52,442 nucleotides of DNA from SM1-73 sp964588305 (GCA_964588305.1 CAZPOP010000022.1:1-52442); one strand, 5' to 3'; positions 43,304-51,965 are shown, numbered from the stretch's first letter. The notes: generated from the sequence alone by a model not told the origin. Made by a program: numbers and translations.

Positions 43304-45934
43304 TTACTTCATCAAAACCATTCTCCTGGCCTGGACGAGATTCCCCACCTGCAGCCTGTATGGATAAACCCCGCTGGCAACCTCCTCCCCGTTTTGATCT
43401 CTCCCATCCCAGGTCACCTCATAAGTCCCGGCTTGTTTTGGTTCATCCACCAGAGTCCTCACCAACTCCCCCTGAATATTATATATTTTGAGAGTGGTGT
43501 GAACGGGTTTTTTGAACTCTAAACCCTGAACTTCAAACTCAATCTGGGTCACCGGATTGAATGGATTAGGATAGTTCTGTGATAAGGAGAATCCCTCCAC
43601 ACCAAACAGCTCGTCGCCATCGGGATACACGCCCACCGTATCATTCTCTGCTCTAACCGTAAAAGTAGCTTCATTGGAATCACACAACCCACCCGGATCA
43701 CAGGCTTTGAACCAGATGGTCTCGGAACCGTTCCAGTCCGGATTGGGAACGGTTACGGTGGCTATCCGGTCAGTTATGTCAACCAATAACTCAACTTCGC
43801 CCCAACGTGTCCACATCATAACCGAATCGTGGTCGTCCGGGTCGGTCACATGGTTATCCAAGCCGATGGATGCGAAACTCTCACCGAAAGCGACGGTCTG
43901 ATTGGGAATGTCTGAGACCACGGGCGTGTCATTCTCTGCTGTAACGGTAAAAGCGGCTTCATTGGAGTCACATAATCCGCCCGGATCGCAGGCTTTGAAC
44001 CAGATGGTCTCGGAACCATTCCAGTCCGGATTGGGAGCGCTTATGGTGGCCACGCGATCAGTCATGTCAACCGATAACTCGGTTTGGCCCCAATGAGTCC
44101 AGATAATAAGCGAATCATGATCATTCGGATCAGCCACATAGTTGTCCAAACTGATAGAAGCGAAGCTCTCACCTTCGGCGATGGTCTGATTGGGAATGTC
44201 AGAGACTGCAGGTGTGTCATTCGGTGCCATGACCGTAAACGTGGCCTCGTTGGAATCACACAACCCTACCGGGTCACAGGCTTTGAACCATATGATCTCG
44301 GAGCCATTCCATTCTGGATAGGGAACGCTTATAGTGGCTACCCGGTCAGTTATGTCAACCAACAACTCAACTTCGCCCCAATGCGTCCAGACCATAAGCG
44401 AATCATGATCATCCGAGTCGGTCACATAGTTGTCCAGGCTGATGGAAACGAAGCTTTCACCGTAGGCGACGGTCTGATTGGGAACGTCCGAGACCACGGG
44501 CGTATCGGCATTGATGGTGTACGAGTAGGCGACCTCCCCATTTGTGCCGTCTCCCTCGAGATAGGCTCGAACGTAGTCAACTGTCACTTCTGTGGGAGAG
44601 ACGGTGACGCGCAGGTGGCCCGAGTTGGGCAGGATCACGGTATTGGCCTCGGTGTAACCGGCTTCCTCGGCACTGCCCTGGCTATAGCCGTCGTGGTTGG
44701 GCCTTGGGCATTCCTGGTAGACGATGCCGTCGAGTTCCTGCAAGCCGAAAAAGTGGTCGTGACCATGAAATATGGCGGTCACGCCGTTCGCGACCATCAG
44801 GTCGTGGATTGGGCCGCCCTCCCAGCCGCGCTGGTCATCCCATTCGTAATTCTCGTCTATGTCCCTTCCACCCCATTCATAATAACCTGCCACCTCGATG
44901 CCGCCGCGTGAATTCCTTTCCCGCCCTCCAACCAGATGATGGATGAACACGAACTTGAACACGCCGTTGCTCTGCTCGAGCGCTTCCTTGAACCAGTAGT
45001 ATTGCTCTTCCCCAAGGGTCCACTTCCAGCCTTCATCGGGGTCATCTGTGTACGATTGGGGTTTGGAGGTCGTGTACCAGAACGGGTCGAGGACGACAAA
45101 CAACGCGTCGCCCCATTCCCAGGCGTAGTAGCTATCGTCGAGCCCCGCATAGGGAGTGGTGGTCGTACTGCCCGAGTAGAAACCGGCGGGCTCGGGGATC
45201 GGGTTGGGGTAATAGGCCTTGCGGATGTTCCTTGAGTACACGGCAACGTTGTCCGCGTCGCCGTCCAGCTTCCAGCCCAGTTCCCCTTCATGATTTCCGA
45301 TGGCCAAGTATAAGGGCGTCGAGTGCCCTACCAAACCGTAATAGGGCCGCATGTCCAGGAAGGTCTGGAGGGCGGCCTCATACAGGAGATCATCATTCAC
45401 GTCCTTGACCAGCTTTTCAGTCATAAAGTTGTCCCCGAGGTCGATAACAAAGTCGGGGGTGTCGGCCAATGTGTTCTCCATTGCGATTTCGTACAGGTCG
45501 CTGTTGAAATCCCCGTTGTGGGGATCTGCATGGATCACAAAGGTGAAGGTTTCGCCCGGCGCACGCTGGGTGTGGAGGGTGTGCTCTTCCGCTGTAAAAA
45601 ACTCGTCCTCGCCCGGCTGGGCGTAGGCTATTCGGTAGTAGTATCGTGTGTTGGGTTGGAGATCATCGATGACCGCCTCAATGGGCTCTCCGCCTGGAAA
45701 CGTGGTAGTATCACTTTGACCCGTATACACGCCAGACTCCGTACCGTACTCGAAGTAGACCTCTAGGTCCTCATCAGCAAGTACGTTAACGGTAACCGAG
45801 CTGTCGGTGGGACGGCCCAGCAGTTCTGTTGCAGTGAAGGTTACCTCACCCTTCGCCTGCAACTCCAACCCCGAACCGGACGCCAGCGCCAGAACCAGTG
45901 TGATAGCCAGTGTGATAGAAAAGGACCGTGTCAT
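43304..45934 (-). CDS. Secreted metallophosphoesterase with fibronectin-like domain, Ig-like repeats and FlgD-like sorting tail
   Basis: 876 residues. The signal peptide is SITLAITLVLALASGSG. Residues 28-125 are a purple-acid-phosphatase-type fibronectin-like domain (YFEYGTESGVYTGQ, LQPNTRYYYRIAY). The phosphoesterase core (130-450) has all dinuclear-metal motifs: FVIHADPHNGD, IDLGDNF, AIGNHEG, FIHHL and FHGHDHF. Three 96-residue Ig-like repeats nearly identical to those of the FG-GAP protein follow, then a FlgD-like tail (LSQNYPNPFNPVTQI... GEEVASGVYPYRLQ... MVLMK). A secreted phosphatase or nucleotidase is likely; substrate unknown. ATG 45934 overlaps the TGA of a 22-codon upstream frame (ATGA) and has GGAGG upstream. 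Confidence 0.87.
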   Translation of the reverse strand: MTRSFSITLAITLVLALASGSGLELQAKGEVTFTATELLGRPTDSSVTVNVLADEDLEVYFEYGTESGVYTGQSDTTTFPGGEPIEAVIDDLQPNTRYYYRIAYAQPGEDEFFTAEEHTLHTQRAPGETFTFVIHADPHNGDFNSDLYEIAMENTLADTPDFVIDLGDNFMTEKLVKDVNDDLLYEAALQTFLDMRPYYGLVGHSTPLYLAIGNHEGELGWKLDGDADNVAVYSRNIRKAYYPNPIPEPAGFYSGSTTTTPYAGLDDSYYAWEWGDALFVVLDPFWYTTSKPQSYTDDPDEGWKWTLGEEQYYWFKEALEQSNGVFKFVFIHHLVGGRERNSRGGIEVAGYYEWGGRDIDENYEWDDQRGWEGGPIHDLMVANGVTAIFHGHDHFFGLQELDGIVYQECPRPNHDGYSQGSAEEAGYTEANTVILPNSGHLRVTVSPTEVTVDYVRAYLEGDGTNGEVAYSYTINADTPVVSDVPNQTVAYGESFVSISLDNYVTDSDDHDSLMVWTHWGEVELLVDITDRVATISVPYPEWNGSEIIWFKACDPVGLCDSNEATFTVMAPNDTPAVSDIPNQTIAEGESFASISLDNYVADPNDHDSLIIWTHWGQTELSVDMTDRVATISAPNPDWNGSETIWFKACDPGGLCDSNEAAFTVTAENDTPVVSDIPNQTVAFGESFASIGLDNHVTDPDDHDSVMMWTRWGEVELLVDITDRIATVTVPNPDWNGSETIWFKACDPGGLCDSNEATFTVRAENDTVGVYPDGDELFGVEGFSLSQNYPNPFNPVTQIEFEVQGLEFKKPVHTTLKIYNIQGELVRTLVDEPKQAGTYEVTWDGRDQNGEEVASGVYPYRLQVGNLVQARRMVLMK
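43645..44510 (-). repeat. Three tandem 288-bp repeats shared with the neighbouring gene
   Basis: Same 96-codon unit as 40250-41402 in the same orientation. The unit order matches, and long stretches are identical at the DNA level. About 3.4 kb separate the two blocks. Confidence 0.8.
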
Positions 45935-45999
45935 CTTCTTGCCGCCTCCAAAGGATAACTGTTAGCTACAATAAGCATTAATCCTTTGATCAGTCCCAT
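45931..45999 (-). CDS. Possible 22-residue leader peptide overlapping the phosphoesterase gene
   Basis: ATG 45999 follows AGGAGGAG (4-base gap) and encodes MGLIKGLMLIVANSYPLEAA then RR and TGA. The stop overlaps the ATG of the phosphoesterase gene as ATGA, the usual arrangement for translational coupling. The peptide has a short hydrophobic core. No homologue recognised. Confidence 0.45.
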   Translation of the reverse strand: MGLIKGLMLIVANSYPLEAARR

Positions 46000-46043
46000 G
46001 GCTCCTCCTGCTCTGAGATGTGAGCCTTCTAGACTCTACCTGC

Positions 46044-46071
46044 AAAATACAAAGACACTCCTGTAAGTCAA
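46044..46071 (-). promoter_or_regulatory. Sigma-70-type promoter for the phosphoesterase gene
   Basis: On the minus strand: TTGACT (46071-46066), 16-bp spacer, TATTTT (46049-46044), some 45 bases before the leader-peptide ATG. Confidence 0.5.
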
Positions 46072-46155
46072 CATTATTCTAACTCATTGCTCAGATCTTC
46101 AAGAGATAGGGAAGGCGCGAAAGATCTTATTGGCAAGCCTGAACATACTTCGTTG

Positions 46156-46186
46156 GATCGGGCAGAGGCTATACTCCTGCCCGATC
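46156..46186. repeat. GATCGGGCAG palindrome
   Basis: GATCGGGCAG (46156-46165) and CTGCCCGATC (46177-46186) are perfect 10-bp inverted arms. Related in sequence to the hairpin at 39800-39824. Lies between the phosphoesterase promoter and the MFS gene end. Confidence 0.5.
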
Positions 46187-46317
46187 AGGGCCAGGATGAA
46201 CCTCGCCTGCGCCAGATTTGGCTATTGTATCCCAATCCTTTGTCGCGCAGGGCCAGCACTCGTATGGGTGAGGTCCCCAGCCCGCCGTATTGTCATGGCT
46301 TTTTTGAAAAGCTCTCT

Positions 46318-47532
46318 CTAATAAGGCAGAAAATCTCCCTTTTGCCTGTTTCGTCTTAAGGTCAAGAGCATGGCAAAACCAATTATGCCTGAGAACAGAA
46401 CCACAGTTCCCAGTCCGAAAGTAATCCTCAATCCAAATTTCAAAGCCACCACCCCAATGCAAAGCCCCGCCAGAACTTCGCCACCGGATCCCACCAAGCT
46501 TTGAAAGGAGAGCAAGGTGGCTCTCTGTTCCGAAGGGATTTGTTTGTTGTACAGGTCCAGGAATATTGGCTCCTTAAAGCTGACAAAGGACTGAAGCAGA
46601 ATGAAGAAGAATATGGCGATGACAGGTGAGAGGGTTAAAGCTATCACCAGGAGGCTGAAAACGGACAATATCTCCAGTATCACCAGAGAAGAGACCTCAT
46701 GTTTAAACTTCTCAGATACCCTGGTAGCTTTATCTATCAAAAAGATCGTGACAACAGAAGAAATCACCAAGATCCAGCCGAAGTATTCGGTCTTTATGAA
46801 AAGATTCTCGCTGAAGTGAACTTGCCAATACTGAGAAATGGTCTCAAAAGAGAATTCGGAAAAGAGGGCAAGCAAGAGCAAAGCCAAAAGCAATTTCTGC
46901 GATTTTATAACGATCAAGCTTTTCTTAATCGTTTCAGAAATTCTTGAAGTGATCCTGCCGGAGATGGCCCTGTTGATTTTGTATTCCTCTTTCAAATTTA
47001 ATATCAGGAATATATTCAACTCAAAGAAAATGATAGTGAAAGGGACCCAGACCACTGTAAGATCTATTGAAGCCAAATATCCCCCTAGAATCAACCCCAG
47101 AAGATTGCCGATGACTCTGTATTTTGTCCCCCGAGCAAAGGCTTGTTTGATCTTCTCTTCCCTGTTCTCATGCTTTAAGGAATCGACCAGCCAAGCTTCT
47201 AAGGCCCCTGATCTCAAGGTCTCACCCAATCCGTTCAATATCTCTGCGACGATGAATCCAAACAGGAAAGGAAAGAAGATGAAGAAGATGCCCGATATAA
47301 GCGAAAACAATGCCGATAGGATTACCGAGATTCTTCTGCCATAAGTGTCGGCCACCAGCCCCGTGGGCATTTCGAAAATCAGGATGGATGCCTCGAAGAC
47401 GGCAGCCAGCAAGGCGATTTGAAAAAGATTTATGTGGTAATGTCGGAAATAGAGAACGTAGACCGGAAGGATAGTCCCCAGGGCGAAGCTGGTCAAAAAC
47501 CTTACAACATAGTAAACTCGAATCTTATCCAT
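46318..47532 (-). CDS. Major facilitator superfamily transporter
   Basis: 404 residues with about 12 hydrophobic segments. The N-half carries the MFS loop motif as GLVADTYGRRISVILSALF (residues 58-76), and EMPTGLVAD is typical of drug/sugar exporter-like MFS members. A central basic loop (about 185-215) divides two six-helix halves. The C-terminal tail is short and basic. Codon use is more AT-rich than in the polysaccharide genes. The substrate cannot be read from sequence. ATG 47532 has only a weak ribosome site. Confidence 0.85.
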   Translation of the reverse strand: MDKIRVYYVVRFLTSFALGTILPVYVLYFRHYHINLFQIALLAAVFEASILIFEMPTGLVADTYGRRISVILSALFSLISGIFFIFFPFLFGFIVAEILNGLGETLRSGALEAWLVDSLKHENREEKIKQAFARGTKYRVIGNLLGLILGGYLASIDLTVVWVPFTIIFFELNIFLILNLKEEYKINRAISGRITSRISETIKKSLIVIKSQKLLLALLLLALFSEFSFETISQYWQVHFSENLFIKTEYFGWILVISSVVTIFLIDKATRVSEKFKHEVSSLVILEILSVFSLLVIALTLSPVIAIFFFILLQSFVSFKEPIFLDLYNKQIPSEQRATLLSFQSLVGSGGEVLAGLCIGVVALKFGLRITFGLGTVVLFSGIIGFAMLLTLRRNRQKGDFLPY

Positions 47533-47858
47533 CAGCCAAGATTGGAGATGAGCTGAAGCTTTCCGTTCGACTGTGAATCTCTAATTGCCAAACGTCCACG
47601 GAGCACCTATGAGATTTTTGACAATATAGCTTGTGGTGAATTAGGTATCAACTTCAATCTTTGTAGGAGCATCATTTTGTTTCATTTGCGCCGGCTTTCT
47701 TCTCTTTTGGGTTCACCGTGACATTCGTCAGGAAAGAAGGACGTTGCTCGATCTCTTTTTTCAAAAAGTGGGTGACTCCTGTTCGTATTCACAGAAACGC
47801 TCAATTTTCTGTTGACTTGTGGAGGGTAAAAAGCTATACTCTCGGAGTGACTGAATCT
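47533..47858. other. Intergenic region before tRNA-Arg
   Basis: Only the tRNA promoter (47812-47840) is recognisable. The short open frames on either strand lack ribosome sites. Confidence 0.5.
47812..47840 (+). promoter_or_regulatory. Sigma-70-type promoter for tRNA-Arg (and probably tRNA-Glu)
   Basis: TTGACT (47812-47817), 17-bp spacer, TATACT (47835-47840), 18 bases before the tRNA 5' end. Confidence 0.78.
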
Positions 47859-47932
47859 GCGCCTATAGCTCAATTGGATAGAGCATCTGACTTCGGATCA
47901 GAGGGTTGGGGGTTCGAGTCCCTCTAGGCGCG
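47859..47932 (+). tRNA. tRNA-Arg (anticodon TCG)
   Basis: 74 nt. Acceptor GCGCCTA/TAGGCGC, D-arm GCTC...GAGC, anticodon stem TCTGA/TCAGA with loop CTTCGGA (anticodon TCG), T-loop TTCGAGT. Discriminator G; CCA is not encoded. Confidence 0.93.
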
Positions 47933-47951
47933 ATCCCGCCTCAGGCGGGAT
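47933..47951. repeat. ATCCCGCC/GGCGGGAT palindrome between tRNAs
   Basis: 8-bp arms with loop TCA, directly after tRNA-Arg. The CCCGCCTgAGGCGGG core recurs at 52007-52021, so it is a dispersed palindrome. Confidence 0.55.
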
Positions 47952-48035
47952 GGTAAACAGAAAATGATTTGCACTTCACAGCCAAAACGGTTTTGGTCTT
48001 CACCGTTGACTGTGGACCGTGAACCAGCAAAGCTC

Positions 48036-48110
48036 GTCCCTATCGTCTAGCCCGGTCTAGGACACCGCCCTTTCACGGCGGCGACACCGGTTCAAATCCG
48101 GTTAGGGACG
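48036..48110 (+). tRNA. tRNA-Glu (anticodon TTC)
   Basis: 75 nt. Acceptor GTCCCTA/TAGGGAC, anticodon stem CCGCC/GGCGG with loop CTTTCAC (anticodon TTC), T-arm CCGG-TTCAAAT-CCGG. Discriminator G, no CCA. A run of seven or more T follows at once (48112 on), probably the transcript end. Confidence 0.93.
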
Positions 48111-48174
48111 CTTTTTTTCCAAAATCCGGAAAAAACCTCCCCTGACCTTCTTGTCCTGCCCCCGATCAAATTTC

Positions 48175-48203
48175 TTGACAAGCTAGAATAGAACCAATAA
48201 TAT
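48175..48203 (+). promoter_or_regulatory. Sigma-70-type promoter for the two-component genes
   Basis: TTGACA (48175-48180), 17-bp spacer, TAATAT (48198-48203), leader of about 100 bases. Confidence 0.7.
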
Positions 48204-48307
48204 TCTGTAGACAACATCGGAGCTTTCTTTCGGATTACCTTTTGAGGGCCGACTTTCGTATAATGGGTGGACCTTTGTGAAATAATTCACTAATTACGAG
48301 GGAACTT

Positions 48308-49873
48308 ATGTGGCGAAAAAGTATCGGGGCTAAGCTAATCTTGGCGGTGGGGTTCATCCTGATATTGTCCATAGGAATCTTTGCATACGTCAACATTGCC
48401 TCTCAGAAGAAGCAACTGACAGGTGAGGTCATGCGGGGTGCTATAAGGATAAGTGAGACAGTGCGAAGAAGCACCAGATACGACATGCTGAGGAACTTAA
48501 GCGAAGATGTGCACCAGATCATCGAGACCATCGGACAGCAGGAGGGTCTGGAGAAAATCAGGGTTTTCAATAAAGATGGGATGATAATGTTCTCCACTGA
48601 TAAAGAAGACATTGGGGAAATGGTGGACAAAAAGGCCGAAGCCTGCTACGCCTGTCATTCGGCGGAAAAGCCCTTGGAGAGACTGGACACGCCGGACCGC
48701 TCCAGAATTTTCAAAGCCAAGGAAGGTCATAGAGTATTGGGAGTCATCTCTGCCATATACAATGAACCTGATTGCTATACCCCGGCCTGCCATGCCCACC
48801 CCCCGGAACAGAAGGTCCTGGGAGTATTGGATATCGGGATGTCCTTGGCTGAGGTGGATAAGGAGATAGAAGGTGCCCAAAACAAGATGATCATCTTCGC
48901 TGTAATTGCCTTTTTGGTGATCTCGGTGACCATCAGCATCTCCATCAATCGCTATGTAACCCGCCCGGTCAGGGAATTGGTTAAAGGAACCAAAAAGATC
49001 GCGGAAGGCGATTTAGACCATTCCATCCCTGTCAAGGCTGAAGGTGAGATCGCACAGTTAGCTTCCTCATTCAGCCAGATGACCTCAGATCTAAAGAAAG
49101 CCGACGAAAAGCTGATGGACTGGGGAAAGACTCTGGAACATAAGGTTAAACAGAGAACTGAAGAGCTAAGAAAGACCGAGAATCAGCTGATTCAGTCGGA
49201 TAAGGTGGCCTCTTTAGGCAAGTTGGCTGCCGGGGTTGCTCACGAGATCAACAGCCCCTTAACCGGGGTTCTGACCTACTCTTCTCTCTTGCTTAAAGCC
49301 AAGAAAGAGGGAGATCCAGACAAAGAGGATTTAGAGGTCATCGTCAATGAGACTAATCGGTGTAAAAAGATCGTCAAGGGTCTTTTGGACTTTGCCAGAC
49401 AGACCGCCCCTCAAAAGACTCTGTCAGATATAAACGAACTCATAGAGAAGTCCATAGATTTGGTTTCCCATCAAGCCGGCATGCAAAATGTCAGGATTGA
49501 AAAGAAAGTCAAGCCGGACCTGCCCAAGATAATGATAGATGTGGGGCAAATTCAGCAGGTATTCATAAACATCATTCTCAATGCCATCGAGGCTATGCCC
49601 CAGGGAGGAACTCTGACCGTGTCTTCAGGGACCGAAAATGAGATGGCCGCCGTTCGGTTCACCGATACCGGCGTGGGAATCCCAAAAGAGATTCTGCCCA
49701 AAATTTTAGACCCCTTCTTCACCACCAAGGAGCAAGGAAAGGGAACGGGATTGGGACTTTCTGTAAGCTACGGCATAATTGAAAGACACAGAGGCAAATT
49801 AGAAGTGGAAAGCCAAGTGGGAAAGGGGACTACATTTACCGTAAGACTACCGGTAAAAGGAAAACCGTCTTAA
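48308..49873 (+). CDS. Membrane sensor histidine kinase with predicted heme-c sensor domain
   Basis: 521 residues. Membrane helices at about 9-29 and 193-213 bracket a periplasmic domain of about 160 residues. It carries one classical heme-c site CYACH (Cys113-His117) and an expanded one, CYTPACH (Cys156-His162). Then come HAMP (about 214-266), a coiled coil, HisKA with phosphorylated His312 in GVAHEINSPLTGVLTYSS, and HATPase with NIILNAIEAMPQGG, DTGVGIPKEI and GKGTGLGLSVSYG. Related kinases in Deltaproteobacteria and candidate phyla carry the same double Cys-His text. It may sense redox or a gas; heme attachment is predicted, not shown. Followed by its regulator 25 bases later. Confidence 0.9.
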   Translation: MWRKSIGAKLILAVGFILILSIGIFAYVNIASQKKQLTGEVMRGAIRISETVRRSTRYDMLRNLSEDVHQIIETIGQQEGLEKIRVFNKDGMIMFSTDKEDIGEMVDKKAEACYACHSAEKPLERLDTPDRSRIFKAKEGHRVLGVISAIYNEPDCYTPACHAHPPEQKVLGVLDIGMSLAEVDKEIEGAQNKMIIFAVIAFLVISVTISISINRYVTRPVRELVKGTKKIAEGDLDHSIPVKAEGEIAQLASSFSQMTSDLKKADEKLMDWGKTLEHKVKQRTEELRKTENQLIQSDKVASLGKLAAGVAHEINSPLTGVLTYSSLLLKAKKEGDPDKEDLEVIVNETNRCKKIVKGLLDFARQTAPQKTLSDINELIEKSIDLVSHQAGMQNVRIEKKVKPDLPKIMIDVGQIQQVFINIILNAIEAMPQGGTLTVSSGTENEMAAVRFTDTGVGIPKEILPKILDPFFTTKEQGKGTGLGLSVSYGIIERHRGKLEVESQVGKGTTFTVRLPVKGKPS

Positions 49874-49898
49874 ACTGCAGATAACGGGGAACCAGCGT

Positions 49899-51296
49899 AT
49901 GAGTAAAGCCAGAATATTGGTGGTCGATGACGAGGAGATCGTGTTGAAAAGCTGCCGGAAGATTCTGGAAGGTGGTGGGCACGAAGTCTTTACGGCGTTG
50001 TCCGGCCAGGAAGCCTTTAATCTTCTGAAGCGAGAGCCAATTGACATAGTAATCACCGATATCAAGATGCCGGGGATCGATGGGATGCAGGTTCTGGAAA
50101 GGGTCAAGACCGAATACCCGGACGTCCTGGTGATCATCATAACCGGCTACTCCACGGTCCAGTCCGCGGTCCAGGCGATGAAACTGGGCGCTTTCGACTA
50201 CGTCCCCAAGCCTTTCACCCCGGATGAGGTTCTGGTCGTGGTCGAAAAGGCCCTGGAAAAAAAAAGCCTGATTCATGAGAATATCTACCTGCGAAAGGAG
50301 CTGGAGGCCAAATACGGCTTCGATAATATCATCGGCAGCAGCCCCAAGATGCAGGAGGTATACAAGTTAATTCGCAAGGTCGCTCCCACAGACAGCACCG
50401 TCTTGATCCGGGGGGACAGCGGAACGGGCAAGGAGCTTATCGCTCGGGCCATTCATTTCAACAGCCCCAGAAAGCAAAAGCCATTCGTTCCGGTGGACTG
50501 CGGGGTGTTGGCACAGGAGCTTTTGGAGTCCGAGCTTTTCGGCCATGTTAAAGGTTCCTTCACCGGGGCGATAGTGACCAAACCCGGACTCTTTGAAACG
50601 GCCGACGGTGGGTCCATCTTTTTGGACGAGATAGGAGACACCAGCCCGAATTTTCAATCCAAACTATTGAGGGTCCTTCAGGAAAGGGAGTTCACTCCGG
50701 TGGGCGGAGTCAAGCCCAAAAAGGTGGATTTGAGATTCATCGTGGCCACCAACAAGAACTTGGAAAAGCTGGTGGAGCAGACGCAATTCCGGGAGGACCT
50801 CTTTTACCGGTTGAACGTGGTCAGCATCACCGTTCCACCTTTAAGGGAAAAGAAAGATGATGTTCCTCTTCTGGCCTATCATTTTCTGAAGAAATATGCC
50901 AAAGAGATGAAGAAGAACATCAAGAGCATTTCGGTCGACGCGATGAATATGCTAACTGCCTACAGCTGGCCGGGAAATGTGAGGCAGCTGGAGAATGTGA
51001 TCGAACGAGCCGTGGTCATGGCTGAAGGCGAAGCCATTACCACGGAACATCTTCCCTTTGCAGTGACAGCCGAGATGGCTCATCCCGATACCCTCATCCC
51101 CAAGGATTCAGACGAGTTAAAGGAAACCAAGAAAAAGCTGAGGGAATCAGCTGTGGAGAGTATCGAAAAATCGTTTATTCTGGATGCCTTAACCAGAAAC
51201 GACTGGAACGTAACCAAATCCGCCAAAGACGTAGGAATGCAGAGGCCGAATTTTCAGGCTCTGATGAGAAAATACAATATCAGAATTGAGAAATAG
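49899..51296 (+). CDS. NtrC-family sigma-54-dependent response regulator
   Basis: 465 residues: receiver domain with phospho-acceptor Asp54 (VITDIKMPGIDG), Thr and Lys switch residues (IITGYS, YVPKPF), and the AAA+ sigma-54 activator domain. The activator has Walker A RGDSGTGKELIARAIH, the sigma-54 contact loop GSFTGA where most have GAFTGA, GGSIFLDEIGD, and LREREDLFYRLN-type segments. A C-terminal Fis-type helix-turn-helix (WNVTKSAKDVGMQRPNFQAL) binds DNA. Partner of the heme-type kinase. Targets would have -24/-12 promoters; I found none convincing in the window. Confidence 0.94.
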   Translation: MSKARILVVDDEEIVLKSCRKILEGGGHEVFTALSGQEAFNLLKREPIDIVITDIKMPGIDGMQVLERVKTEYPDVLVIIITGYSTVQSAVQAMKLGAFDYVPKPFTPDEVLVVVEKALEKKSLIHENIYLRKELEAKYGFDNIIGSSPKMQEVYKLIRKVAPTDSTVLIRGDSGTGKELIARAIHFNSPRKQKPFVPVDCGVLAQELLESELFGHVKGSFTGAIVTKPGLFETADGGSIFLDEIGDTSPNFQSKLLRVLQEREFTPVGGVKPKKVDLRFIVATNKNLEKLVEQTQFREDLFYRLNVVSITVPPLREKKDDVPLLAYHFLKKYAKEMKKNIKSISVDAMNMLTAYSWPGNVRQLENVIERAVVMAEGEAITTEHLPFAVTAEMAHPDTLIPKDSDELKETKKKLRESAVESIEKSFILDALTRNDWNVTKSAKDVGMQRPNFQALMRKYNIRIEK

Positions 51297-51414
51297 ACCA
51301 AAATTCGGTGGCATAACAATAAAACAACTTGACTCGGGAGCGTATTAGCTATAGCTTTGCTTTTTGCTCCATGTAATTACCCATCATTTGGCGCAATGGA
51401 AAAGGAAGATTATT

Positions 51415-51933
51415 GTGACCAAAAAAGAGTTCATGAATTCTGTGAGTAATGGGCGAGAGGACATCCTGCAGCAAATGCTGGATTTGCTAAAGGAGATGAA
51501 AGTCGATTATTGTGTGATTGGAGGACTCGCCGTCAATGCCTATGTTGAGCCTGTGGTTAGCTTGGATTTAGATTTAGTTGTTGTCACGGAGGCAGAAGAA
51601 AACCTGCTGAGGGCAGCAGAAAGGATCTTCCGCATAGAAGAGTTCCCCCACAGTGTGAATCTCACCAGCACGAAATCTGATTTACGAATCCAATTACAGA
51701 CCGATCCCCGTTACCAGACTTTCATAGCTCGGTCTTCGACAAGAGAGCTCATGGGTTACCAGATGAAAGTTGCGGCGATAGAGGATGTACTTCAAGGCAA
51801 AATATGGGCGTATTCTGATAAGCAAAGACGCATGAGCAAACGTCAGAAAGATTTGGCCGATATTTTCCGTCTTGTTGAATCATATCCTCGTTTGAAAGAC
51901 TTACTGCCAGAATCACTGAAAACAGAGTTTTGA
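51415..51933 (+). CDS. Nucleotidyltransferase-fold protein (AbiEii/MNT-like)
   Basis: 172 residues from GTG 51415, with AAAAGGAAG upstream; the open frame begins at a TTG 17 codons earlier without a ribosome site. The polymerase-beta-type signature is VIGGLAVNAYVEPVVSLDLD: Gly36-Gly37 and Asp51-x-Asp53. A helical C-terminus with KRQKDLADIFRLVESYPRLK follows. Such proteins occur as toxins or antitoxins of nucleotidyltransferase modules or alone. No partner gene lies next to it here, so it is probably an orphan. Confidence 0.72.
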   Translation: MTKKEFMNSVSNGREDILQQMLDLLKEMKVDYCVIGGLAVNAYVEPVVSLDLDLVVVTEAEENLLRAAERIFRIEEFPHSVNLTSTKSDLRIQLQTDPRYQTFIARSSTRELMGYQMKVAAIEDVLQGKIWAYSDKQRRMSKRQKDLADIFRLVESYPRLKDLLPESLKTEF

Positions 51934-51965
51934 AATCAGAATATATGCACTTAACAACTAATTCC

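Noticed and set aside
40691..44911. Long plus-strand open frames (40691-41260, 44084-44911) opposite the repeat genes
   Set aside because: They mirror the repeats on the minus strand; the minus-strand products have clear domains and signal peptides.
51415..51933. Toxin-antitoxin module
   Set aside because: Only one nucleotidyltransferase-like gene is seen; no partner gene adjoins it.
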